This document shows, piece after piece, positions 35,918 through 48,500 of a DNA stretch of 64,000 nt; within the stretch, counting starts at the first letter, position 1, and each line of letters opens with the position of its first letter. The position numbers and the translations under genes are program-made. The notes below the pieces were generated by a model. It saw nothing but the letters and a program-made list of their open reading frames with translations, did no database searches and was not told the DNA's origin. The DNA is from Ctenosaura bakeri (taxonomy: Eukaryota > Chordata > Lepidosauria > Squamata > Iguanidae): NCBI GenBank assembly GCA_948474755.1, contig CAOLHI010000147.1, forward strand, positions 558,001 to 622,000. The letters run 5' to 3'.

Positions 35918-36095
35918 AGCCATTTTTGCACTAGACTGTTATAGCGCTATTATTCCACTTTCAACATCCTATGGAATCCTGGGATTGCAGTTTCAGGAGG
36001 GGCAGCGGCCCCTCCTGAAACTGCAAACCCCAGGATTCTGTAGGATGTTGACAGTGGGAATAACAGCGCTATAACAGTCTGGTGCAGAAATGGCC
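35918..36095. mobile_element. fold-back Harbinger-like MITE, copy C
   Basis: 178 bp and the most perfect palindrome of the family: arms of about 65 bp meet at aggggcagcggcccct, with only a few bases of loop. Flanked by TAG on both sides (35915-35917 and 36096-36098). The arms carry gttatagcgctattattcc and its inverse. Confidence 0.8.
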
Positions 36096-36117
36096 TAGGA
36101 TGCTGTTTGCTGACAGT

Positions 36118-36170
36118 CAGAGCCTGGGAAAGTTATTTTTGGGCTACAACTCCCAGAAACATCAGCTAAA
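36118..36170. mobile_element. half copy of the cagagcttggaa element
   Basis: Contains cagagcctgggaaagttatt and ggctacaactcccagaaaca. Only the left arm remains. It starts 23 bp after fold-back copy C. Confidence 0.55.
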
Positions 36171-36378
36171 ATTAAAAACATAATGTGAGCTTCATGAGTA
36201 AGTGAGGACTAGAACCTGGCTTTTTCAAGTCTTAGTTCAAACATTCTGACCATGACAATTTACTGTTCCCAGGAATAGAAATTCTGCCCTGGGCCTGACT
36301 GAGGGTTATGAGACTGAATCATAGAACAATTTGTGGTTGTGGACTTCCATGGAGAAATTCTCTGGTTTAAATCTACAG

Positions 36379-36930
36379 GAATCATAGAATCCCAAGGGTC
36401 ATCTTATTCAACTGCATCATGAAGGAACATATAAACAACACACTCAGCTCTTACAATCAAGAGGTTCTTCCTGATGTTTAGAATTTGTTTTCTTGTAATT
36501 TTAATCCCCTGGTTTGTGGTTCTAGTCTACAGAGCAGCTGAAAACAAACTCGCTCCACATTCTACACAGCAGCCCTTCAAGTATTTAGTTATAGCTATCA
36601 GATAAAAAAATCTTCTCTATTCCAGCCATACCCAGCTCCTTAAGCTATTGCTCATAGGTCATGGCTTCCAGACTTTTGATCACCTTGTTTGCCCTTCTCT
36701 GGGCATGTTCCAGCTTGTGAATATCTCTCTTGAACGGTGGTGCCCAGAATTGGATACAGTAGTCCAGGCAAGATTTGGTCAAAACAGAATATAATAGTAC
36801 CATGACTTCCCTTATCTGAACACCATACTCTTGTTGATGCAGCCCAGAATTGCACTGGAGCTTTTTGGCCACTGTTGATTCATGTTTAACGTGGTCTACT
36901 GTCATCCCTAGATCTTTTTTCACATATATA
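36379..36930 (-). mobile_element. CR1 LINE, 3' end
   Basis: On the minus strand the C-terminal part of the CR1 reverse transcriptase is readable: SCLDYCIQFWAPPFKRDI, then KLEHAQRRANKVIKSLE and MTYEQ, in an open frame of about 92 codons. It is followed by a 3' UTR and ends at gggattctatgattc, matching the attctatg repeat units that terminate CR1 elements. The 5' part is missing, the usual CR1 truncation. Confidence 0.85.
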
Positions 36931-37477
36931 TTGTTATCAAGTCAGGTGCAACCCAATCTTTATTATAGAGTCCTGAGTGGACAAAGGACTAGATCTAGCA
37001 AGCATGCTGGTAGAACATAAACCTATGCGAGCACACATTTGTCGTCAGGAGGAGCTGGCAGGACACACTTCTCCCAGCTTCCACAAGAGCAACCAGGGTA
37101 CCTTTAGGTATGGTTATTTATCAAGCACGGGACTGTGCCCAAATGTTCTTCATTCCTAATGTTCTTCTGCACAGAGATGGAGCAGCCTCTACACCCAGAG
37201 CAAGGCTGCTCCTTTGTGAGGTGCTTGAGGGCAGCTGGAACAAATAGGCCTTAGACTCAACTGATGGCTGGGAGAACGGAGCTGTACCTGGAAAGCTGCT
37301 GGTTGCTCTTGAGCACTTGGGAGTGTCAATGCTGCACCATGAGGTACAGGGTATCTCCTTGTGCAATGTGATTCAAAGTACATATGCTAAGGCAACTGAA
37401 TGTTAGACTGGCAAATGTTGCCAAAAAGATCCTGGCCATTACTTCCTGCTTCCTGTTTTTTATCCTTATTGTTTACT
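36931..37477. other. gene-free stretch
   Basis: Non-repetitive. The 60-81 codon frames here overlap on both strands. Confidence 0.45.
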
Positions 37478-37915
37478 AGTGTATGTACCTGACGTTGCCC
37501 AGGATTTTATTTTCTCATAGGTAATACTTGTTAGAAAGATTTGAGATCCTGTGTCTCTAATTCCCCAATCTGTCTTGTCCAGTACCTGTAACTTTTCCCC
37601 ATATTCCCCAATACAAACTGTATTCAGAGTTATTAACATATAGAAGTTGGGCTCCTGAGGGAAATACACTGCCCTCCTCTTTCTTGCTGCTAGGTCTCAT
37701 CTCCATGCAACTGGTCTATTCAAGACACAGCTGACTGAGGCCCAAGAGCTCTCCAGCTGAGAATTCTAAAGGCCCCTACCTAAACTACAAACCCCAGAAT
37801 TCCATAGAATCTTCTAAGGCAGCCAATCATATGAGGTCTTTGTCTGACACAGTCAATCATACGAGGTCTTTGCCTGACACAGACAAACAAACTTTGACTT
37901 GTATATATAAGGTAT
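37478..37915. repeat. interspersed repeat family R2, copy 2
   Basis: Homologous to 19395-19800 in the same orientation, with the same order of motifs. This copy has an extra internal duplication: ggtctttgtctgacacag and ggtctttgcctgacacag repeat in tandem near 37830-37885, together with the preceding caatcata. The fold-back core module (aaaggcccctacctaaac) is present. Confidence 0.7.
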
Positions 37916-38290
37916 GCTCTTGACATTGCTTTGAAACAGAGGTTTGAAATGTTAGCACTATCATGTTAACATTAAATTGTTACAATTAATTTGTTCAAGT
38001 TTAAACTCTCAGAAAACTTATAAAATTAATGTTTTATGTTAATTATTAATAAAAATCATAAAATCATTGCATCAGAAAATCATTTTCAGTTTCTAAAACT
38101 GGGCCCCAAATGTCTACACCCTTTCAAATTAGCATACTTCTAAACTTATAAACTAAAGGAACATGAATTGTCTACTTGTTACTAACAATATTAATACTGT
38201 TAGCATTTAATTATTAAAATAATTAAACTTAAATTCATTGTGGTAAACTGTAACAAATGAGAGGCAAAAAATTAATTCTTAAATCATTTC
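37916..38290. other. very AT-rich tract
   Basis: Dense ttaatt/aataatt words (for example ttaattattaataaaaatc). No gene. It could be an AT-rich relic or matrix-attachment-like sequence, but nothing more specific is visible. Confidence 0.5.
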
Positions 38291-40039
38291 GAAGCTTCAT
38301 CTGGGAGGCAAAATCTATGAGATCAGGTAAGCTAACATTTTGATGGGGTGCTGGGAGAAACCAGGTAAAATCACACTCTGGACTGGCAGCACTGTCCAAC
38401 AGAAACTACACCAGATCATGTAAGAAGCACTATATGGAACTCTAGATCCAGTCTTTTGTAGCAACATATGATGGATGGAGCAGTGAAAGATGGAAGCTTT
38501 AAAAGAATAATAAAGCAGATGGATGGGTCAGGTTGCTGAGGAGTCTGGAGGATTCCATCAGGTAGCAATGCACGGAGAAACAATAATGATGCGGGAAGGG
38601 AGAATATTGATTTGGCATGCTTCCAGTTAAGATGGAATTGCCCCCACCTCTTTCCATTACTATCACGCAGCATAGATTTTCTCAGCTCTTTGGACTTAGC
38701 TTCCAACTCTTGAACCTGCTCCAGCAAAGTTTTATGGTAGGTATGCTTGGCCCTGTATCACAGGAGAAAAAGACACAAAACAAACCAACACATCAGCTTT
38801 GATTGGTTGTAAAAGAATCAATTTTTCCATGCAGAGTGAGACAGAAAAGATTTTGCTTTGGCAGAGCTGGCCCAATGCATTGTGGGTCTTTTCCAAGGCT
38901 GTGGAGGATGTGGGACCCAAGACATAAATTTGATTTTATCCGATCTTAGTAAAAGAACAGTTTACCCACACCCCATCCTCCCATGTTGTATGTGCTGCTG
39001 GGCTAGCTGTGGCCTTTGGAAGATGCGGGCAAATCAAGAGAGTGCAGTAATATAGGAAACAAACACAGTAGTCCATCTTTGACAGTTATATCTGGTGCAG
39101 CACGCACAAAGAGACAGCAAAAGAATTCACTTTAATCGAAAACTCTTCCTGTTTAGAAAGTCTTTGAACAATCCACTACCCAACTGCTAGACAGGCCATG
39201 TTTTTGGGACCTATCATGGGCCTTCTCAACAGCTGGTCATTCAACTAAGGGAGAAGGAATTTGTTATATATTCATAGAACCAGAAAAAAAATCCATTCTG
39301 TCCTTTAAGTAATGGTCTCCAGCACACAGAAAATCTGATGAAAGACACTCTGATGACCTTGACCAGTAAGATCTTCTGGTGTTAAACCACTGCCTTCTAA
39401 AGATGGCTTTCTCGCTTTCCATAGCATGTCACTTTCAGTGAGACAGCCAGCCAGCCACACACACGTCTGCACCCAATAAGCCTTTGTTTCCACATAGAGC
39501 GAACACAGAATCTGCAATAAAACCTATGGGACAATTTATATTTGAAAACATTTGCATCTTCAGAATGACCGGCAGGCCCTAAGGCATGATTCCCTAGTTT
39601 ATTTAACTGCAGATCCACCATCTTTCTCCTCTGAGCAGTTTCTTTTTATGTTGCTTAAAAGATAATCTCAAGTAAGCTGTGATTTAATAACTTGGATTTG
39701 TGTGTGTCCACATAATACTTTTAAAAACAAACTGTAACCAACATATATAGTAAGGAGATCATACATTTTCCTTCAGTGTTCCCTATTAGGCTTTAATTTA
39801 CTGGGGCCAGGAAAAGAATGTAGACATTTTTAGACCTCATATCTAAAAATGAAAATTCAATTTTCTACAACTGTTTTTGTTTGTGATTCAGGTATGAAGA
39901 TTGTTAATATAGGACAGAAACTGGAAGAGAAACAGAGATTATTGCAGCCAATATACACTTTTTATTTGTGTCAAGAGCCAACTGAAGCAAATGTTACATC
40001 TATACACCTTGCTAAATAGTCATTTAGTAACAAGAAGAA
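38291..40039. other. gene-free stretch
   Basis: Non-repetitive; the 103-codon minus-strand frame at 38416-38727 has no recognisable features. Confidence 0.45.
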
Positions 40040-40260
40040 CAAAAATAAGAATGAGCTTATATGAGTTTTGGGCCTGAGTGTCGGCTCTCTCCTTTACTTT
40101 TTTGCATGGCCATGAGAAGTTTCTGCTTTTCAATTAATCACAGCTTCCCGTGTCATCTGCACCGGGAACTGTGTTAAATGAAACAATCATTATTTCAAAC
40201 AGGCCAGCTTCAGAATCCATGACTGAATGCTGGCTAGTTTTAAACTAACCTTAGTTAAAA
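40040..40260. promoter_or_regulatory. possible conserved non-coding element
   Basis: Repeat-free, with dispersed CpGs in an AT-rich setting. It contains tttcaattaatcacag, aacaatcattatttc and tgtcatctgcac. No reading frame. Function is inference. Confidence 0.25.
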
Positions 40261-40978
40261 TCAAGTGCAATTCCTTGCTCTATAAAGAGTGGTCAAGGGG
40301 AAATTTAAGCTTCCAAGCTCCTCTTCACAGTGGCAATAGAGAAGGAAGCAGAAAAGAAGGGGGACATGACTGAGGCTTGCTGAGCCTCATTCCTCTTCAT
40401 ACACATAATATCAAATTATGGTTTAATGTTACATGTGAATGTAGTGTCTATTTACACCTCATAGCAAAAAATGTTTAGACATAATGATGTACTGTCATTA
40501 AGTAAATAGTTATTTCAGGAAAAAAAATTACCTGATCAGACTTCTGTGATATATCTTTCGAAGTGCAGTCACACTTATTAACTAACTAAGGTATTCCTTC
40601 AAATATTTTAAATTGTATGCTAAAGTACCCACTATTCAAATTCTGATGTTTTAGAAAAATGGAAATTATATTAGTTGCATGATTGCCAATACAGAAATCA
40701 AATAGACTACATAACTGGAAGCACCATTCTCTCTGCAAGAACAGGATAAGGAGCAAATTGTGGCATACACCATGAACTGCTAGTATCAAATATTAGTATA
40801 AAGTTAAAGAAGAACACTGAATCAAGCATCATGCTAAAATATAACCTGAAGAACATTCCTGTGTAATTTAAGATAATGTAAAAAATAGATTTGCACTATT
40901 AAGTCTAATTGATCAGGAGCCAAAAGAACTCTGGACTGAAGCTAAGACACGTTGTCAGGGAGGAATGCAAAAAGATGC
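40261..40978. other. gene-free stretch
   Basis: AT-rich, non-repetitive. Confidence 0.45.
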
Positions 40979-40980
40979 TA

Positions 40981-41366
40981 CAGCCATCCCTCCACATTTG
41001 CTAGGGTTAGGGGCACAGGTGTTCTGTGAAAGTGAAAAAATCGTGAATAACTCCAGGCCCTGCCAAATCACATTTATCACACAAAAAAAGTACAATCAGC
41101 ATATTCAGCCCACCATGGATTCCTTTGAGGCATCAGGGCTCCTTCACAAGGCAGAATTGGGTGGCTGGTGGGTCTTATTGTCACCTCCACTGCTGCCCCA
41201 CACCATTTTTAAAAGGGATTCACAAGTCTTGTTTGCAGTTTCTCAGTCTCGCAAGGCTTGCAGTCCCTATTAAAAATGGCATATGGAGGCAGCAGAGGTG
41301 ACAGCAAATAATCCGTGAATAATCAAATCCGCAAAAGTGAAACCTGCAGATGTGGAGGGCTGATTG
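40981..41366. mobile_element. pogo/Tigger-like MITE
   Basis: 386 bp, flanked by TA (40979-40980 and 41367-41368). Left terminus cagccatccctccacatttg, right terminus inverted caatcagccctccacatctg. No transposase. The termini resemble the segment at 21067 inside the 20.88 kb hAT element. Confidence 0.8.
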
Positions 41367-41394
41367 TATCTGCAACTAAAAAGAAAGAGAAACC

Positions 41395-41710
41395 TCAATG
41401 GATGGCAGACAAAATAATTCATGCAAGTTATGGGCAGATGAGAAGCAGCAATAAAACGCAACAGAAATAGGGTCCGAACTCCAAATGCTGCTGTTCAGTG
41501 ACTTGTGCGCAGGGACAAAGAGAACTACTATAATAATAAATGCAGAGAAACAGAAGATGACAACAAAAAAGGAAGAACAAGAGACTTCTTCCGCAAGTTT
41601 TGAGAAATCAAAGGGAGATATAAAACAAGAGTGGGATTGCTTTATGATCAACATGGGAACACATTACATGATCAAGCAGAAATAAAAAGATGACAGAAAC
41701 AATATAATGA
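41395..41710 (+). mobile_element. BovB/RTE LINE fragment (linker region)
   Basis: Homologous to the 5' part of the 17.06 kb BovB copy: tgctgttcagtgacttgtg, aatgcagagaaacag and gaacaagagacttctt parallel tgctcagtgacctgt, aatgcagagaaatag and gaacaagagacctctt. Stops interrupt the frame. Confidence 0.65.
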
Positions 41711-43239
41711 CATGTGTTATAGTTTTTCTGTAACAACTAATACTCAGTCATTACTTTAAAATGCTGCTGAGGGGGCATTTGCAGGTGATTGGGGTCCATC
41801 ATATCTATTTACGGTTTTAAAAGTCTTGAAAAAGTAGCACATTATATAACACAGTCCAAAACATGTATCACTCCAAATCCAGAAAATGACTAGATTTTTA
41901 AAAGTAACAAAAATAATTTTTAAAATGTAGCAGTCCAAAATATCTTCAGATATGTGCATTATTATCTTCTGCTGGCTGGGAAGTTGCTCAGCTCTTGAAT
42001 GGAGATTACAGATATAAATGTGAAAGAACTAGAAAAACAGAAGAGCCATTCTCAAATATGAATGCTTTGAAAAATGTGAAATCACCTAGAACTGCAAAAA
42101 AAACTTAATTAGATTCAAGTTACTTGAAACTTCTTAGGCTAATTATTAAGCTCCGCTTCCTTTTTAAGAACTGAAACTTTACAGACTTTCTTTTCCTAAT
42201 AGATAAAACCTTCTCCAAGCTTTGGGCTATTTCCTCAATAATCTTTACTATTCGCTTTGCTTTCACATTCCATTTAATTTGACCAAATAGATAAAAATAT
42301 TGACCTTGAACTCTTCTGCTTTAAAAGAGATGATCTTTATTAGAGTAGACAGTAGTTAAAAGTTTGGATCTTTGAAAAAAAAAAGTGTGGCTCCATTCTA
42401 TATATTTTACTTGGAAGTCAAGATCTGTGAAGTCAATGGGACTATAAATAAGCATGTATAGGAGTGCAGTTTTATACTGATACTTTTAAAGTGTCTGGCC
42501 TAGATAGAGCTGAAAAATAATGTGCTACACAAGTAATAACTTTATGTAAAACACATTATTTTTGAGAGCAATGCAAGTATAATGACAGTTTTTTTGTGAA
42601 CTGACTTAACTAGTAATGCTGTTGCCCTTTTAAGTGTAGTGAGTAATATTTATAGTGGTGCAGGGATGTAGTTATAAGGGGAGGAGGAATGAAGGCATTG
42701 TCATCCCAAAAAGGATGTCTGTCTCTTGAATGAAAGTTTCCATCAGTCCTCAAATTTCCAGCATTGTAGAAACTTAGAACTTCTGTTTAGCATTTAGAAA
42801 TCCAATTTAGGCATCCAAAGCAAAGGGGCAGGCAAAGTTCCCAAGAGGATATGAACACAGCAAATATAAGGACTTTACGACATAATGACATTGTTGCACA
42901 ATGGCATTGGCTTAGTTCCATGTTTGATCTTTTCTTATCACACAATGTCATGATCTTGTTAATGGATTGCTTCTTTTCACTGATGGGAAAATCCATTAAT
43001 GGCTCCAATATTGCTGCTCTTCAACTACTGCTTCTTGGTGTGATTGTTTCATCCTTTCCATACCAGTATGTTTGTGTTTGTTTGAACAATGTGATTGCTG
43101 TGAGATGATGGGCTGGAGTGATCAAGACCTAAGAATTCTAGGTGTGAATGGTTTGCAATGTCCCACTTTCTGCAATGCTAGAAATTTGGGGGACTGAAGA
43201 AAAATTTCATGGGAGAGGGGGAGAATTCTTGGAGGAGGG
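41711..43239. other. gene-free stretch
   Basis: Non-repetitive AT-rich DNA, with a relic of the cagtgggact short repeat near 42415-42475. No gene supported. Confidence 0.45.
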
Positions 43240-44420
43240 GCCAATGCCATTAATTAACTAATTAATTAATACTCCAACTTTCTCCCAGCACAAGATTCAA
43301 GACAGCTTACCAACATTTAACACAGTCTGCAACTAAAAAGAAAAATTAATACAGGCACACCCTGCTTATTTGACAGGTGAGTGACCAGGACATTGTTAAA
43401 AAACAGAAATTGTCAAAAAGTGGAATACACCATGAATTGACTCAGCTGCCACTTGCCCCTCTGACAGCAGCCCTGGATTTGCCACCTGGTGCTGCAGCAG
43501 GTCCACCAGAGCCCCCACCCAGGCTTCGTCTTGTGGCGGTGGCAGCAGTCGCAATGGCACCTCCTCCTCCATTCAGAGCACCTGAGCTGGGCCCAAAGCT
43601 GCCACTATCACTGTGCTTCTGATGAGCCATGAGCACTTTTATGCCAGGGCAGGAGCTCCAGGGGAGATAGGTGGTAGCCACAAGCAGAGAAGAAAAGCAG
43701 AGAAGAAAAGCAGTGACTCGAAAGCAAAGTGAGGAGGAAGCAGTAGCGCTCCAACTCCCCCAAGTCTACCCTCTCTGCTCCTTCTCTTCAAGCACCCTCT
43801 CTGCCCAGGCAAACCTGATAGTGGAAGGGTTTTGGACTTGGCTAGCTTGCCTTCTCCATTGAAGGTTTTGCATCAAATTCATAAGAAAAGGGGAGAGAGC
43901 CTGGAGGCAACTCTCTTCAAATTGTCCATCTGTATTTTGCGGGATCCTGTTCCATTAAAACCCAGTGTTTGAGTGCAACTACAGTGGTGTGAGAGAGATG
44001 GTTAGAGATTACAACCAGAAGCCATATATTTGACAAGTGGTTGAAAGAATGGATCATGTGTTGAATATATGGGTTCTGGCTGTAATTGAAAAGGGTTGAA
44101 AAAGAGCAGATTGTTGAAAAGTGAGCCATCAAAAAGCAGGGGATGCCTGTATAAACGTTCTTAAAAAATGAAACTACAATCCTGTTTTTTAAAAAAACAC
44201 AAGTTAAAAACAGTTTAAAAATTCATTTAAAACATAATAAAACACAGACATAACATATTCCATTAAAAGCTCCACCTGCTGCAATAAGTTAAAAATCAAA
44301 GGCCTGCTTAAATAAAAAGGTCTTTTGCCTGCAGTAGAAAAACAGCACAGCAGTGGGGTGGATGGGGTAACTGAATCTACTGTGGAAGAGATGTTCATAA
44401 ATTGGGAGCAGCCACAATGA
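43240..44420 (-). mobile_element. L2-like LINE 3' tail split by a pogo-like MITE
   Basis: The terminus (43240-43350) is attaattaactaattaatta followed by ctttctcccagcacaagatt, the inverse of an L2-type tail. The body resumes after 44150 with caaaggcctgcttaaataaa and aaggtcttttgcctgcagt, the inverse of the LINE C-terminal region. The 43352-44149 element was inserted between them. Confidence 0.55.
43352..44149. mobile_element. pogo/Tigger-like element inside an L2-like LINE
   Basis: 798 bp with TA on both sides (43350-43351 and 44150-44151). Left terminus caggcacaccctgcttattt, right terminus inverted caggcatcccctgctttttg. The interior contains a GC-rich part (43440-43680) that yields alanine/proline-rich frames on both strands. 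No transposase. Confidence 0.8.
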
Positions 44421-44579
44421 GGCTCTTTCTGGTATCATAACCAACTATCTCCCTCAAAGCCTATCCTTGGCACACTGCATTCCCCGCAACCCTCCACCCA
44501 CGTTCCAGACCTTGGTGTCTGCGAGCACAACGCTCTTTTTATGCTAGTGAGTACGCATAAGTACAACACTGCAGAAGAA

Positions 44580-45540
44580 TGCTACTGCTGTGTATTGGTG
44601 TTAGGACCCACGTCTGGCTACCAGTGATGGTATGGTTTGGAGGGGGACCATATCTAATTGGCATCATATTTAATTGGCAACACACTTTAATCAGTACTGA
44701 TATCAAAATCAAATCTGAAGGTGACCAGGAGGTCAAACCAACAGAGGGAAAACTCTGACTGTGAACATGAGAAAGAAAAACTGGTCAGCCTAAGACACCC
44801 TCCAGGTACGACTGGGCCATTGTCAGGCAAATAGATGCTGTTCCTGTGGATAATAGGCATAAGTAGAAGCTGGAGTTTCTCAGAGAACGTAATTGTGAGA
44901 ATAGTGAGAAGGCCACCAGGAGACTGATTGACAGATAGCTGTCCCCTGTGCACCTGCACTCCTTCCTTCTGTAGTTCCCACAATAGACACCTATTACAAC
45001 ATACATTATGTCTTTGTGATCCAAACACATCAGTGGGTTGATAGTCCATTGTCTGCGCTTCAACTCCCATTGCTCCACTCCTAGAACTGCATATATCTTC
45101 CACCACAACAGGCTAGTTTTTGGGTATAAATACCCCTGATTCTAGGATGCCCAGTCTCTCAAAGGTCTACTCATCACTCTGTCCATCTGGCTCCTGAACC
45201 AGAACTGTCCTTAGGTCCTACCTAAGCTAAGCCACATTGCAACTCTTCTGGACTGGTAATTATAACCCCAAACTCTCAGTCTCTCTATCCATAATTTTTC
45301 TTCCCTTTACCCGTCAGTTAGTTCGTGGGTGAATGTTTGACTGTTTGTACCTTGTGTGCATGCATGAGTGAATTGCCCTCAATAAAACACATTTTTAGTT
45401 TATTTTTGAATTTCTGACTGGTTCTTTTCCTGCATGAGCCTGTAAACTTTGGTAGAAAGGTCTAGCTAAGTTGCCCCCCTTTCGTTAGCCTCCTGATTTT
45501 GAGCTGATTCACTCCCCACTTTTGCAAGAAGGTATTGACA
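44580..45540 (+). mobile_element. possible solo LTR of an endogenous retrovirus
   Basis: A TATA box (gggtataaatacccc, about 45123) and a polyadenylation signal (aataaa at 45381) are spaced as in an LTR. A U5-like segment follows up to gaaggtattgaca, then tgtggggtggtccttgtg, which matches a proline-tRNA-type primer binding site at about 11 of 18 positions. The 5' boundary is uncertain, and no gag, pol or env frame was recognised downstream. A 139-codon minus-strand frame crosses it but is probably fortuitous. Confidence 0.3.
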
Positions 45541-48500
45541 TTGTGGGGTGGTCCTTGTGGTACCTACGTTTTGGGGTAACACTGGCCAAGGTATTTGCCC
45601 CAGAAAAGTGTTTCTCTTCTAGTATATCACCTCTCATAATGGCAGTCATTTCCATTCAAAGCATGTAATGAACAGCTTTTATTTGGTTGAGCTTTTATTT
45701 CCTTCTTCAGAAGCTCATCATTGCCAGCCCTCAGTTAGCAGTAACAATCAGAATATCCTGCCTTCACCACAAGTCAACATGCATATGCCAGAAATGGGCC
45801 AGCAAAGAGATTATAAAGGATCTTGTTTTCTCCCTTGTGACCTTCTGCCTCTTCTCATGGAAGTTCACCGCCAAGATGCAATGTAAAACAGAGCTGGAGT
45901 CTCCCCACTCATCCACAAATACCAAAAAAAAATAAAAAAAATATGGATTTCATTGGTAGGAGCTGCAGAATATCCAATCAGTAAAGTATCTATTCATAAG
46001 ACTTCACTATATGAGTATCTTACCATTATAGGACAACATGATGGGTTATAACAGTTGGGCTTCATGACACACAGACTATACGTCTGACTCTTTTTATGCT
46101 CAGCCACCTCATTCCAATGGAACAGCTGTGATATGCATTGGCCTGTCTATCAAAAAGCATCGTGACATAGTCTTTTAAGTAGAATCAGGAAAAGCCACAG
46201 TGCTTAAAGCCATGGGGCTTCAAAGGCATTATGCTAAACCACCCCGATTCCACAAAAAGAAAGGCAAAGATACAAGTTCTGTACTGAAACAAACAAACTA
46301 AACACAGCTTTGCATTTGGAACTTCCTGTGAATACCTTTCTGGCTTATGCAATAAAAGTAATAAATTTTCATTATTATAAATTATCATCCTATAGGTAGT
46401 GGGACTTTATAGCTCTATTAATGGGAGTGTTATCTGCATCAAGGTTTTTATAGTGCTGCTGTTGATTAAGAAAAAGGGAGTGTCACTTATGTACAGAGAA
46501 GCTTTTACCAACTGGGCAAAGAACCATTTTATTGCTTGGGATAGAGAAGTTAACCAATACCTTCTGCCAACGCACATCTACAGTAAGTTAACACTAGTAC
46601 CTGTTTTCACTTTCATTTTCGGAGTGTTTTGTACTTTTTAAAATGAAGAATATTAGTTGTTACAGGAAGCATGATGTTCAGTTTTTGCAACTTACGCTCT
46701 CCATGCCACATCTTTAACAAGGCACGCTGTGGGCACCAGCAATAAACCGAGCCAGAAGTATCCACATCTTAGGACCATTCCTGCCTGTAAAGAACCAGCA
46801 ATAAACATGGCATTAATTATTATCATATTACAATTTGCAATACAGATTTCTGAAAAGGAAGGGCATGATGACAGCACTGACAAAAATGGAGAAAGATATA
46901 CTGAAATAAAAGAACATGTAACATATTGATCTAGTAGGTTTATTTAAAAGGAGAATAGCATTAATAATATTTATTTCATTGAGGGATGGGTTTGGGAGGA
47001 GGAGAGGGGGAGAAGGCAGTGTGTGGACTATGCTCATTGATAATGGGCTGGTCTTGTTTGTTTGACTATTTGTGTAAAATAAAACAAATATTTTTAAACA
47101 AATAAAGAAATAAAAGCAGTATTGCACAAGTCTACTGAAAATTCTTTCCTTGAAGTAGCTGGTCACGGAAAACCTGCCAGAAGAAAAATCAATCTATCAT
47201 ACAGTAATCTTAGTCATTGTAACAACAACAAGTACAGGTGTTGATAAAGGCTCTAGTCCTACAGTTCCCAGAAGGGAGTTTCTGAGTAAATGGCACAGGA
47301 TTTTTGCTCTCCCTTCCAAAGTTGCAAAGAGATCCGTTTCCATTGAGGGGCATCCTCTCAAACTGTTCTTGTGAGGCTGTGGAGAGGTCCAGAAGCAATG
47401 CTAAACCACTGTTATGTGTGTGTGTGTAGGGCGGGAGGTGGAAAGAAAAGGAAAAAAGAAAAGGAAAAAAGAAAAAGATGCATTCCAAAGGCATATGAGG
47501 CATGCCCCAGAAGGGGGATAAATATATCAGCCCTAGAACTAGCACAGTTCATTACCCCTCCCCACATCAATGGGCAGGAAATTGTTTAAACAAGTGGGAA
47601 ACATGAAAAAGGAAGAAAAGAACCATTCCTGCTTCTCTTCTGTCTGACTGGCGTGAGCCTCACATGACTTTTGGATTTCTCTGTCTTTGGATGTCTCTAC
47701 TCCTACCAGCAGCATTGTTCTCTGCCAATGTATAGTCCATCCTCCAACTCCAAGGACACTCAGAATTGCTTATGGCAATTACAAAACAGAACAGCTGTCT
47801 CAGAGCATGGGCCACTCTCACTAGTCTCCTTCTTCCTGCTGATTCATTCCACATGCTTTCCAGTACTTATTCCTGTTCCACTCTCACAATATGCTACTAT
47901 GGCAACAAAATTTCCCCCCATCATGACTGTGGTGCATACCTTTGGATTGTTCAACAACACTGTGTGGTTAATTAACCTCAATTGTCCAGACTTAGCTTTT
48001 AGCATTTTAAGAGGAAAGTCACCCTCTGCTTGGTTACAGAAGTTACTTGATATTGCTTCAGGGAAGAAATGAGCCTATCACACACTGTCATCAACAGACA
48101 CCTTTTTCTCAGACACGAAAATTTCTCAGCAGTTTTTTTTTTTTAGCTTCCCCAACAAGTATATCACATAGAACTAAGTTTGTTAATTGCACAGATAGCT
48201 GATGCATCTTGATCATATGGTGGGGCACAAGCTGTTAAAGTCAGAATACATTTTAAATGTGTGCTTGGCTTGCTGTGGCTGACACATCTTATGGTATGCC
48301 AGATCTACCATGCGTGTTTTGCTGGTAGCTGTTTTACAATTCAACTGTATTTAGCCACAAAGCTGTCATAGCAGCATAAGTGCTAGACAGGTGGTTTTCA
48401 ATACACTGATCAGTTCTTTGATGCTAAGTCCTTCACACTATTACTAGAATGCTAGAAGAGGAGTAATCTTCTACAGTAAGTGAAGATAAGTAATTTACTA

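Noticed and set aside
43377..43681. Alanine/proline-rich frames on both strands
   Set aside because: They fall inside the pogo-like element and reflect its GC-rich interior.
44687..45108. 139- and 107-codon minus-strand frames
   Set aside because: They overlap each other in two frames and lie antisense to the LTR-like sequence. No recognisable protein.
46399..46641. Possible exon ending at catctaca|gtaagt
   Set aside because: The donor is good, but the upstream acceptor candidates lack a polypyrimidine tract and the frame has no recognisable features.
47671..48072. 133-codon plus-strand frame
   Set aside because: No homology recognised, overlaps other frames, and no splice or polyadenylation signals noted.
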